Shown here: piece by piece, positions 24,051 through 31,863 of the stretch
Layout: each line of letters opens with the position of its first letter
Numbering within the stretch: position 1 is the stretch's first letter
Source: CAZQEZ01 sp964592475
GTDB taxonomy: Bacteria; Bacteroidota; Bacteroidia; Cytophagales; Cyclobacteriaceae
NCBI GenBank assembly: GCA_964592475.1
Contig: CAZQEZ010000033.1
Coordinates: 1-35,575, forward strand
Reading direction: 5' to 3'
Length of the DNA stretch: 35,575 nucleotides
Position numbers and translations under genes: made by a program
Notes under the pieces: model-generated
The model's input: only the letters and a program-made list of their open reading frames with translations
Told to the model about the DNA's origin: nothing
Databases searched by the model: none

Positions 24051-25847
24051 ATGTCTAAATATAAACGTGAGATAAGTGAAGATTCGGAAAAAAAGCCATT
24101 AAACAAGCACAATATCAAAAAGCTGTCCGGGATTTTTCATTATTTACTTCCTTATAAATTCTATTTCATAGCCGGATTGTCAGTATTACTTATCAGTAAT
24201 TTGCTGTTATTAAGCTTTCCCTTTTTTATGGGAAAACTGGTAGATGCTGCTAATGGAAAAGACAATTGGATTATAAAAGGTGTAGACTCCATTGCTCTTA
24301 CTTTGGTAGCCATTCTTTTTTTGCAGGCTATCATGTCATTTTTCAGAGTATACTTTTTTGCTCAGGTTAGTGAGAAATCAATGGCCGATATACGGTACAA
24401 AGTCTATCACAACCTGTTGCAGTTGCCTATCACTTTTTTCGATAAAAGCAGAACCGGTGAACTGATAAGCAGGATAACTACTGATGTAGCCATGCTGCAG
24501 GAAACTTTTTCTATAAGTCTGGCAGAATTGATTCGTCAGGTGACTACCTTAGTAATTGGCATTACAATAATTTTCATTCGAATGCCTCAGCTTAGCATTT
24601 TTATGCTTTCCATACTACCTGTAGTTATCATTGTGACCTACTTTTTTGGAAAATATATTCGCAAATTATCTGGTAAAACACAAGACAAACTAGCTGACGC
24701 CAACATAGTAGTAGAAGAAACACTGCAAGCAATAAATACGGTAAAAGCTTTTACCAGTGAATGGTTTGAATCTAAACGTTATCGAGGCTCTATGGACCAG
24801 GTGGTTAAAATAGCCTTGAAAGCAGCTTTCGCTCGTGGCAGTTTTATTTCATTTGTTATTTTTGTCCTTTTTGGAGCTTTCGTAGCTGTGATTTGGTATG
24901 GTGCTAACCTAGTACAGCAAGGCACCTTAGATATTGGTGATCTTTTTGAATTTGTACTTTATACTACGTTTATAGGTGGTTCGATAGCTGGCCTGGGAAA
25001 CCTTTACGGACAAGTACAAAAAGCAATTGGGGCATCTGACAGGGTAATGGAAATAATTAAACACGACCCTGAAGAGATATCCGAAATTTCAATGGGTGAG
25101 GCTTTAAAAATTGAAGGTGAAATAGCTTTTGTAAAGGTGAGCTTCCAATATCCAACACGCACCGATGTACAAGTATTGCATGATGTGGATTTTCACATAG
25201 CCCCCGGACAAAAAGTGGCTTTAGTTGGCCATAGCGGTGCTGGTAAATCTACAATTATACAACTTTTGATGCGCTTTTACCAGGTGAGTGAAGGGCTTAT
25301 TACTTTAGATGGCTTGAATATTAATCAATACCAACTGCAACGGTACAGGCAACAAATAGGTATAGTGCCGCAGGAGGTAATTCTTTTTGGCGGTAGCATA
25401 AAAGAAAATATAGCTTATGGGAAATTGTCGGCTAGTGAGGATGACATTATAGAAGCGGCTAAAAGAGCTAATGCTTTCGACTTTATACAAAACTTTCCGG
25501 AAGGTTTGGATACTAAAGTGGGGGAGAGAGGAGTGAAGTTATCCGGGGGACAACGACAAAGAATTGCCATTGCCAGAGCAATATTAAAAAATCCAAAAAT
25601 ATTAATTTTGGACGAAGCCACAAGTTCATTAGATGCCGAATCGGAGAGCCTTGTACAGGATGCTTTGGATGACCTAATGAAAGACCGGACTACCATTATC
25701 ATTGCTCATCGACTAGCCACCATTAGAAAAGTGGACAAGATTTATGTATTGAATGAAGGGGTAATTATAGAATCGGGAACCCACGATGAATTGCTAAGCC
25801 GAAAAGGAGATTACAGCAATTTAGTGAAGTTACAGTTAGAAATGTAA
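24051..25847 (+). CDS. ABC exporter, fused permease and ATPase (MsbA-like)
   Basis: A 598-residue half-transporter. Six membrane helices span about residues 35-320, and the ATP-binding domain covers about 355-598. The latter is fully canonical: Walker A GHSGAGKST (393-401), Q-loop IGIVPQEV, signature LSGGQRQRIAIARAI, Walker B ILILDEATSSLD and H-loop AHRLAT. It should work as a homodimer exporting a lipid, drug or other hydrophobic compound; the substrate cannot be named. It is a useful contrast with the degenerate ABC protein encoded at 29636-31846. It stands alone, with an imperfect hairpin after the stop and a TetR gene converging on it. Confidence 0.93.
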   Translation: MSKYKREISEDSEKKPLNKHNIKKLSGIFHYLLPYKFYFIAGLSVLLISNLLLLSFPFFMGKLVDAANGKDNWIIKGVDSIALTLVAILFLQAIMSFFRVYFFAQVSEKSMADIRYKVYHNLLQLPITFFDKSRTGELISRITTDVAMLQETFSISLAELIRQVTTLVIGITIIFIRMPQLSIFMLSILPVVIIVTYFFGKYIRKLSGKTQDKLADANIVVEETLQAINTVKAFTSEWFESKRYRGSMDQVVKIALKAAFARGSFISFVIFVLFGAFVAVIWYGANLVQQGTLDIGDLFEFVLYTTFIGGSIAGLGNLYGQVQKAIGASDRVMEIIKHDPEEISEISMGEALKIEGEIAFVKVSFQYPTRTDVQVLHDVDFHIAPGQKVALVGHSGAGKSTIIQLLMRFYQVSEGLITLDGLNINQYQLQRYRQQIGIVPQEVILFGGSIKENIAYGKLSASEDDIIEAAKRANAFDFIQNFPEGLDTKVGERGVKLSGGQRQRIAIARAILKNPKILILDEATSSLDAESESLVQDALDDLMKDRTTIIIAHRLATIRKVDKIYVLNEGVIIESGTHDELLSRKGDYSNLVKLQLEM

Positions 25848-25887
25848 ATAAAAGCTACTGCTAAACAATCTAATAGGTAGCTATTAT
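25848..25887. terminator. Possible bidirectional terminator hairpin
   Basis: ATAAAAGCTAC (25848-25858) pairs with GTAGCTATTAT (25877-25887) with one mismatch in 11, around an 18-base loop, between the convergent ABC and TetR genes. There is no long T-run on either side, so it is a weak candidate. Confidence 0.35.
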
Positions 25888-25894
25888 AGAAGCG

Positions 25895-26572
25895 TTAATC
25901 CTTTATTACCCTAAAAATAAGATAATTTAAAAAATCAAATACTTCTGAAGAATTGCCTTTATCCAATTCAGTAAGTGAGGGTAAGTGTTGGGCAAAAAAC
26001 TTTTGCTGATGAGATGCCTCAATGGCAGTGCTTATTACAGCATGAGGATATTTAAAACCCGGGTTTACTTCTTTTACAATGCCTGCAATAACCTCGCAAA
26101 GGCTTTTATAGCTACGATAAAATCCTTCTTTATTAGCATCATCAACTTCTTTTGTAAGGTAGGTTTTGTCTGATTCATTCACCACTATTTTGTGCAAAAG
26201 AACTTCATTTATATGTGAAAATTGAGGGTCATAAGTAATGTCATCGGCCAATACTTTAAGTGCAATTTTTAGCTGCTGTTCTGCATCAGTGATGTTGTGG
26301 GTTTGGTAGTTTATTTGATATTCTAGCCAGCTCCAATACCATGAAACCAGGTAGGTAAGTAGTTTGTGTTTGTTTTCAAAATATCTGTAAATAGAAGCTT
26401 CGGTAGAATCAATTTTAAAAGCTAATTTTTTGAATGTGAAGCTTTCAAATCCAATTTCTTCAATTAATTCAATGGCAGCAGAGAGAATTTTTCTACCCAG
26501 TTCGGTCTTTTCAGGATCCCGGATGTATAATTTCTCATTTAGAATAATATTTATTGCTGCTTTTATTGCCAT
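25895..26572 (-). CDS. TetR-family transcriptional regulator
   Basis: A 225-residue regulator. Residues about 24-75 form the TetR helix-turn-helix: GRKILSAAIELIEEIGFESFTFKKLAFKI, then STEASIYRYFENKHKLL, whose IYRYF is the typical recognition-helix end. The rest is a helical ligand-binding and dimerisation domain of unknown specificity, opening with a tryptophan-rich helix (WYWSWLEYQI). It converges on the ABC exporter gene and is divergent from the fur-like gene. Repressors of this family often control an adjacent transporter, so the exporter at 24051-25847 is a reasonable but untested target. Confidence 0.88.
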   Translation of the reverse strand: MAIKAAINIILNEKLYIRDPEKTELGRKILSAAIELIEEIGFESFTFKKLAFKIDSTEASIYRYFENKHKLLTYLVSWYWSWLEYQINYQTHNITDAEQQLKIALKVLADDITYDPQFSHINEVLLHKIVVNESDKTYLTKEVDDANKEGFYRSYKSLCEVIAGIVKEVNPGFKYPHAVISTAIEASHQQKFFAQHLPSLTELDKGNSSEVFDFLNYLIFRVIKD

Positions 26573-26631
26573 TTGCTTATACTCTTTATAATATTGAAAT
26601 AATAAATTTTATGAGTTTGCTGTTATTGGCT

Positions 26632-26639
26632 CAAAAATA
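26632..26639 (-). promoter_or_regulatory. Candidate -7 element for the TetR gene
   Basis: On the minus strand this reads TATTTTTG, matching TAnnTTTG, 60 bases before the TetR ATG. No -33 match was found. Confidence 0.3.
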
Positions 26640-26691
26640 AATGTTTTTATAGATAGTATTACTAACTTTCGTTTATTTTTCCTTAATTGGC

Positions 26692-26738
26692 AAATTGTAA
26701 AAGATTATAGTGTTTTTTACGTTTAAAGTTTACAATTT
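26692..26738 (+). promoter_or_regulatory. Inverted repeat directly upstream of the fur-like gene
   Basis: AAATTGTAAA (26692-26701) is perfectly repeated in inverse as TTTACAATTT (26729-26738), with 27 bases between, ending 10 bases before the ATG. It could be a two-half-site operator for autoregulation or a leader hairpin. It does not resemble the classical GATAATGATAATCATTATC Fur box, and AT richness makes chance possible. Confidence 0.4.
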
Positions 26739-26747
26739 TTTTTAAAA

Positions 26748-27176
26748 ATGATACAAAAGAACCGAATTGATCAGGCCCTGAAAAGATATAATTTAAGAAA
26801 CACTAATTGCCGGGTAGAAATTCTTTCCTTGTTTATTAGTAAAGATGAGGCTATGTCGCATGCTGATGTAGATGATTATCTTAGTAAAGACTTCGATCGT
26901 GTTACTTTGTATAGAACTTTAAAGACATTTCTGGACAAAGGGCTGTTACATAAGGTGCTGGATGATACCGGAGGCTTGAAGTATGCAATCTGTAAGGATT
27001 GTACAGAAGAAAATCACCACCACGATCATGTTCATTTTAAGTGTATGATATGCAATAAAACTACTTGTATTGATCATGTGGAAGTGCCATATTTTAAATT
27101 ACCCAATGGATATCAATCGCATGAGCTCAACTTGCTGGTGCAGGGAATCTGTCCCGAATGTAGTAACCAAAGCTGA
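26748..27176 (+). CDS. Fur-family metalloregulator
   Basis: A 142-residue Fur-superfamily repressor. The winged helix (about 1-75) includes FDRVTLYRTLKTFLDKGLLHKV, the family's DNA-recognition region. The C-terminal dimerisation domain has the structural zinc site CxxC pairs C99/C102 and C135/C138 and a His-rich segment (ENHHHDHVHFKC, residues 88-99) supplying sensor-site ligands. A further C82/C85 pair is present. Whether it senses iron, zinc or peroxide (Fur, Zur or PerR) cannot be settled from these residues. No metal-transport gene adjoins. It is divergent from the TetR gene and followed by the S9 peptidase gene. Confidence 0.88.
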   Translation: MIQKNRIDQALKRYNLRNTNCRVEILSLFISKDEAMSHADVDDYLSKDFDRVTLYRTLKTFLDKGLLHKVLDDTGGLKYAICKDCTEENHHHDHVHFKCMICNKTTCIDHVEVPYFKLPNGYQSHELNLLVQGICPECSNQS

Positions 27177-27204
27177 ATTGAGTAATTTTTATCCTTTTTA
27201 ACAT

Positions 27205-27212
27205 TATATTTG
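27205..27212 (+). promoter_or_regulatory. Candidate -7 element for the S9 peptidase gene
   Basis: TATATTTG matches TAnnTTTG and lies 39 bases before the ATG, in the 75-base gap after the fur-like gene. No correctly spaced -33 element is visible. Confidence 0.4.
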
Positions 27213-27251
27213 CCATTTATATTTTATTATTTTATAAACTTACCTTAAGCA

Positions 27252-29315
27252 ATGAAGAATCTTGTTTTAGTTTACCTATCAATTTTTATTTATTCTTTCT
27301 CTTTTGCACAAGAAGATAGACTTACTCCTGAAAAGCTTTGGCAATTAGAGCGATTAAGTGATGAGCAAGTATCCCCCAATGGCAAGTATGTGTTATTTGG
27401 TGTAACTAAATATGAACTGGAAGCCAATGCCGGTGAACGTGATTTATACGTGCAATCAATAGATGGTAGTGCGGCTAAAAACATTACTGAAAATTTAAGT
27501 AGTAGTGCTGGCAATGCTCGCTGGCGGCCCGATGGTAAAAAGATAGGGTTTTTGTGCAGCCGAAGTGGTACCAGCCAACTGTGGGAGGTAAACCCCGATG
27601 GTACTGATTTGAAACGAATATCTGATTTCGATTATGGTATCGCGAATTTTGCTTATTCGCCCACTCAGAATCACATTAGTTTTACCAGCGAAGTTAAATT
27701 AGATGAATCCCTTCGAGACAAATATCCTGACCTACCCCAGGCAGATGCCCGATTAATAGATGATTTGATGTACCGGCATTGGGATAGCTGGCACAATTAT
27801 TCTTACTCGCACCTGTTTTTTGCAAGTTATCAGGATGGCCAAATTATCGATGAGCCAATTGACATTATGAAAGGTGAAAAATACGATGTGCCACTGCAAC
27901 CATTTGGTGGAGCCAATCACATCGTTTGGAGCCCCGATGCACAACACCTACTCTATGTATGTAAAAAGAGTAAAGGAAAAGCGTATGCTACCAGCACCAA
28001 TTCTGATTTGTATTTGTACAACTTGAGCAGTGGTAAAACCACTAATCTCACGGAAGGCTTACCCGGGTATGATACTGACCCGGCATTTTCACCCGATGGT
28101 AGCAAAATAGCCTGGCTCAGCATGAAAAGACCAGGATTTGAAGCTGATCGTAACGTGGTGCATCTTTACGACATGGCTACCGGCCAAAAGAAATCACTAA
28201 GTGAAAGTTTAGATGCCAGTGCCTCAAGCTTGGTTTGGGAAGAGGATGGCAAATCATTGTTTTTTATTGTGGGTACGCAAGCTACCTATCAGGTATATCA
28301 AATGAAGTTAAAAACAACTGATTTTAAAAAAATAGATGTAAAGGCCAAAGATATAAAACAGATTACTAATGGAAGGCATAATTATTATTCACTGGCCATA
28401 GCCGGAAATCAATTAATAGCTAGTAAAACCACCATGTCCATGCCTACACAGCTGTTTTTAATAGATAAACAATCGGGAGAAGAAACACAACTTACGAAAG
28501 TAAATCAGGAAATGCTTGATCAACTGAACATGGGTAAAGTAGAAAAGCGTATGGTAACAACTACCGATGGTAAGGAAATGCTGGTGTGGGTGATCTATCC
28601 TCCGGATTTTGACCCGGCAAAAAAGTATCCTACTCTACTCTATTGCCAGGGCGGCCCGCAAAGTGCAGTGAGTCAATTTTTTTCTTACCGCTGGAATTTT
28701 CAATTGATGGCAGCTAATGATTACATTATCGTAGCACCCAATAGGCGAGGCTTGCCTGGTTTCGGACAGGCTTGGAACGACGAAATTAGCGGCAATTGGG
28801 GTGGCCAATCCATTAGAGACTACCTGGCAGCCATAGACAACGTGGCCGAAGAGCCTTACGTAGACAAGGAACGGCTTGGTGCGGTGGGGGCAAGCTACGG
28901 TGGTTACTCGGTGTATTTTTTAGCAGGCTTACATCAAGGCCGCTTCAAAACTTTCATTTCGCATTGTGGGGTATTTAATTTAGAAAGCTGGTACGGTAGT
29001 ACCGAAGAAATGTTTTTTGCTAATTGGGACCTTGGTGGTGCTTATTGGCTAAAACCCGAGCCAGAGAGTTATGAAAAGTTCTCTCCTCATAAGTTTATTC
29101 GCGAATGGGATACACCTATTCTGGTAATCCATGGTCAGAAAGATTTTCGAGTGCCGGTAGGCCAAGGTATGGAGGCTTTTTCTGCCGCGCAACTACAGGA
29201 TATACCCAGTAAGTTTTTATACTTTCCTGGTGAGGGTCACTGGATACTTAGCCCACAAAATGGGGTGCTTTGGCACCGAGTATTTTTTGATTGGCTAGAC
29301 GATTATTTGAAGTAA
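27252..29315 (+). CDS. Exported S9-family serine peptidase
   Basis: A 687-residue secreted peptidase. A signal peptide (about 1-19, LVLVYLSIFIYSFSFAQ) is followed by a WD40-like beta-propeller (about 30-410) with repeated units such as ARWRPDGKKIGFL and PAFSPDGSKIAWL. The alpha/beta hydrolase domain (about 425-687) has the oxyanion-region GGPQ, nucleophile S548 in GASYGGY, D631 in HGQKDFRVP and H663 in GEGHWIL, a complete triad. The family includes dipeptidyl and acylaminoacyl peptidases; lack of the DPP4-type Glu-Glu motif cannot be judged reliably here, so the exact cleavage type is left open. It probably digests peptides in the periplasm. It appears monocistronic. Confidence 0.92.
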   Translation: MKNLVLVYLSIFIYSFSFAQEDRLTPEKLWQLERLSDEQVSPNGKYVLFGVTKYELEANAGERDLYVQSIDGSAAKNITENLSSSAGNARWRPDGKKIGFLCSRSGTSQLWEVNPDGTDLKRISDFDYGIANFAYSPTQNHISFTSEVKLDESLRDKYPDLPQADARLIDDLMYRHWDSWHNYSYSHLFFASYQDGQIIDEPIDIMKGEKYDVPLQPFGGANHIVWSPDAQHLLYVCKKSKGKAYATSTNSDLYLYNLSSGKTTNLTEGLPGYDTDPAFSPDGSKIAWLSMKRPGFEADRNVVHLYDMATGQKKSLSESLDASASSLVWEEDGKSLFFIVGTQATYQVYQMKLKTTDFKKIDVKAKDIKQITNGRHNYYSLAIAGNQLIASKTTMSMPTQLFLIDKQSGEETQLTKVNQEMLDQLNMGKVEKRMVTTTDGKEMLVWVIYPPDFDPAKKYPTLLYCQGGPQSAVSQFFSYRWNFQLMAANDYIIVAPNRRGLPGFGQAWNDEISGNWGGQSIRDYLAAIDNVAEEPYVDKERLGAVGASYGGYSVYFLAGLHQGRFKTFISHCGVFNLESWYGSTEEMFFANWDLGGAYWLKPEPESYEKFSPHKFIREWDTPILVIHGQKDFRVPVGQGMEAFSAAQLQDIPSKFLYFPGEGHWILSPQNGVLWHRVFFDWLDDYLK

Positions 29316-29465
29316 GTGCTAGATTTTTGACTTGAAAAATAAACAGCTGAGTTAAAAATGGGTATTAATCGATTTGTTGAAACAGCTATTTAATTTGATG
29401 GCTTTTATTTTTTAAATTAAGCCTTACCAAATAAACCTATTTAAAATTTTTCGATGATTATGCTA

Positions 29466-29511
29466 TTGCAAAATCTGAATTCAGAAGCATTATTAGTTGT
29501 TTATTTTGCAA
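29466..29511 (+). promoter_or_regulatory. Nested inverted repeats, possible operator
   Basis: A perfect nine-base inverted repeat, TTGCAAAAT (29466-29474) and ATTTTGCAA (29503-29511), encloses a perfect ten-base palindrome CTGAATTCAG (29475-29484). It lies 32 bases upstream of a candidate -7 element, where a regulator could act. No T-run follows, so it is not a terminator. Confidence 0.4.
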
Positions 29512-29542
29512 CAGTTAGGCGATTGTTTTAGTATTCATTTGC

Positions 29543-29550
29543 TATATTTG
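29543..29550 (+). promoter_or_regulatory. Candidate -7 element for the tripartite export operon
   Basis: TATATTTG matches TAnnTTTG. The only -33-like bases are TTG at 29524-29526, 16 bases away. A start here would give a leader of about 80 bases before the ABC gene. Confidence 0.4.
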
Positions 29551-29635
29551 GCTTTTAATAAAAATTTAATCAGGCAGCTCAAACCTTTTAAGAACTGTTT
29601 CGTTTTACGCTAGTATTACTATCAAATTTAAAAGA

Positions 29636-31846
29636 ATGAATAAACAACATATCCGAAGAATAGTCCTGAAAATCTTCGATTTAAAACATGAACAAGTTGA
29701 TAAACATCAACTTGATCAGCTTTTTTTAAATCCGAGAGAATACCAGGAATATGAAGTGCCTTCTTTTATAAATGATTTAAATAATGTTGGCAGCATCTTC
29801 AGGATTGTGTTTCTACGAAATGAACTTCCTAGCAAACATTTGCAGGCTTATCTTAAGGATTTGGAATTTCCGGTATTGGTTTTCAAACAGTATGAAGAAG
29901 GAAAGCTGGCACCGGTAATTTTAGAGCTGCAATCCGGAAAGAAGATTAAGGCTATTTTAGTGGGTGATCAGCAAAATGGTGATATTGAAATAGATCCACC
30001 TCAGGAGCATGAACTTTTGCAAAATGATTGTGGAGAAATTATCATATTGAGTGCCTTTGGATTTGAAAGTATGGTGAGCAATGAAGAAAAAGATGATGAA
30101 GATGACCATCAGCTTTTGACTCCCATGCAGCGGTTTTTTCGATTATTATCTATTGAAAAGCGTGATATTGGATACATTTATATATATGCAGTAGTTATAG
30201 GTTTGGTTGGCCTGTCGCTTCCTTTAGGTATTCAAGCTATCGTGAGCTTAATTTCCAGCGGTCGATTATTTAGCACGGTAGTACTGTTGATTATTTTTGT
30301 ATTACTAGGCATAATTATTACCGGTGGCTTGCAAATTATGCAAATTACTATCGTGGAGGTTATTCAAAGGAGAATTTTCACTAAAGCCGCGTTTGAATTT
30401 GCTTTTCGTGTACCCCGGCTTAAGGTGGAGGCTATTCTTAACCAGCATGCGCCGGAACTTATGAATCGATTTTTTGATATACTTACCCTGCAAAAAGGGT
30501 TACCAAAGCTTTTGATAGATTTATCCACTGCAGCACTACAAATATTCTTCGGTTTGCTCTTGCTTGCTTTCTACCACCCTTTCTTTATATTTTTTGGTAT
30601 ATTTTTATTAGCTATTTTGGTAATCATCTTTTATTATACCGGCCCCAAAGGATTAAGATCCTCAATTAGGGAATCTAAATATAAATATAAAGTGGTTTAT
30701 TGGTTAGAAGAATTAGCACGTACAGTCAATTCTTTCAAATTAGCCGGAGATTCTTCTTTGCCAATGCGAAAAACAGATATCAACGTTAACAATTACTTAA
30801 AAAATCGCAAACAACACTTTCGCATTCTTTTAAGTCAGCTTTCCTATGTTATTATTTTTAAAATAGTGGTTACAGGTGGCGTGCTGATATTGGGCAGTTT
30901 GCTGGTTATTGATCGTCAGATTACTCTTGGACAATTCGTGGCCTCCGAAATAATCATTATCTTAATTCTTTCTTCTGTAGAAAAAATTATCACTTACATG
31001 GACGTAGTTTATGATATGCTAACGGCGGTAGACAAAATCGGACATGTTACAGATTTACCACTTGAGAAAGAAGGTGGCATTCAGTTAAATTATCAGGATA
31101 ATAAGGTTGGTTACAGTATTTTTACAAAAGACTTAAAATATAAGTACCCGGAAAGTCTTAATTTAAGTTTAAAAGGTATAGATTTATCAATTAAGCCTGG
31201 AGAACGTGTAGGTTTGGCTGGATTTGCCGGCTCCGGAAAATCTACCTTACTGAATATTCTGGCAGGCATTTATACAAAGTATGATGGAGTGGCCACCATT
31301 AACGACTTTAGTATCAGAAATCTAGACCTGGTAGATATGCGTGGTCATATTGCCAAGAATATATCGCAAGAAGATATTTTTGATGGCAGTATAATGGATA
31401 ATATTGCAGTAGGCCGACCCAACGTTGATTATACCGATGTAATGGAGGCTATTAATAATGTAGGTCTGCGTAACTATGTAAATAGTTTGCCAGATGGATT
31501 GAATACAATACTTATTAGTAATGGAAAGGCTATACCTACTTCTGTTTTACATAAATTGATTTTGGCCCGATGTTTGGTTAAAGAGCCAAGATTGCTTATT
31601 TTGAACGATTTCTTTCATAATTTTCATCGATCTGAAAAGCATAATTTGATAAAGTTCCTAGTGGACAAAAAAAATCCTTATACGCTACTATCAGTTTCAA
31701 ATGACCCTGTTATTTTATCGGAGTGTGATAGGGTATTAGTTATGCAAAACGGAACTATCACTATGGATGGAACTTTTAAAGATCTTTATGGATTAGAGGA
31801 TTTTAGAGATTTGATTGTGAGTAAGATAGATCAAAGTTTGGCTTAA
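29636..31846 (+). CDS. HlyB/PCAT-like ABC protein with degenerate ATPase motifs
   Basis: A 736-residue protein. Residues 1-150 are a soluble N-terminal region in the place of a C39 peptidase-like domain, without a recognisable protease site. Membrane helices lie between about 178 and 460, and the ATPase domain from about 495. Walker A GFAGSGKST (529-537) and Q-loop Q578 are intact. The other motifs are not: the LSGGQ position reads IPTSV (633-637), Walker B Asp-Glu reads Asn657-Asp658, the D-loop Asp is His664 and the H-loop His is Asn689. The frame is uninterrupted and other regions are well kept, so this is not simple decay. It heads an operon with HlyD- and TolC-like genes and is presumably the inner-membrane part of a type I-like exporter. 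Whether it hydrolyses ATP is open. Confidence 0.85.
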   Translation: MNKQHIRRIVLKIFDLKHEQVDKHQLDQLFLNPREYQEYEVPSFINDLNNVGSIFRIVFLRNELPSKHLQAYLKDLEFPVLVFKQYEEGKLAPVILELQSGKKIKAILVGDQQNGDIEIDPPQEHELLQNDCGEIIILSAFGFESMVSNEEKDDEDDHQLLTPMQRFFRLLSIEKRDIGYIYIYAVVIGLVGLSLPLGIQAIVSLISSGRLFSTVVLLIIFVLLGIIITGGLQIMQITIVEVIQRRIFTKAAFEFAFRVPRLKVEAILNQHAPELMNRFFDILTLQKGLPKLLIDLSTAALQIFFGLLLLAFYHPFFIFFGIFLLAILVIIFYYTGPKGLRSSIRESKYKYKVVYWLEELARTVNSFKLAGDSSLPMRKTDINVNNYLKNRKQHFRILLSQLSYVIIFKIVVTGGVLILGSLLVIDRQITLGQFVASEIIIILILSSVEKIITYMDVVYDMLTAVDKIGHVTDLPLEKEGGIQLNYQDNKVGYSIFTKDLKYKYPESLNLSLKGIDLSIKPGERVGLAGFAGSGKSTLLNILAGIYTKYDGVATINDFSIRNLDLVDMRGHIAKNISQEDIFDGSIMDNIAVGRPNVDYTDVMEAINNVGLRNYVNSLPDGLNTILISNGKAIPTSVLHKLILARCLVKEPRLLILNDFFHNFHRSEKHNLIKFLVDKKNPYTLLSVSNDPVILSECDRVLVMQNGTITMDGTFKDLYGLEDFRDLIVSKIDQSLA

Positions 31847-31863
31847 AAATTATTAAAAAATAT

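Larger units (their letters stand above)
29316..29635. other. 320-base intergenic region before the export operon
   Basis: This is the longest gene-free stretch. It holds no convincing reading frame or RNA gene. Visible structure: an inverted repeat TTGCAAAAT (29466-29474) and ATTTTGCAA (29503-29511), a ten-base palindrome CTGAATTCAG (29475-29484) next to its left arm, and a candidate -7 element TATATTTG (29543-29550). Together they look like a regulatory region for the operon that follows. Confidence 0.6.

Noticed and set aside
29330..29425. Possible terminator after the S9 peptidase (GGCTT and AAGCC arms)
   Set aside because: The stem is only five pairs with a long AT loop and no T-run after it.
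30026..30037. DCG in the N-terminal domain of the degenerate ABC protein, recalling a C39 peptidase active site
   Set aside because: It is at residues 131-133, at the end of the domain rather than its start, the oxyanion Gln is not at the expected spacing, and no catalytic His/Asp pair follows.
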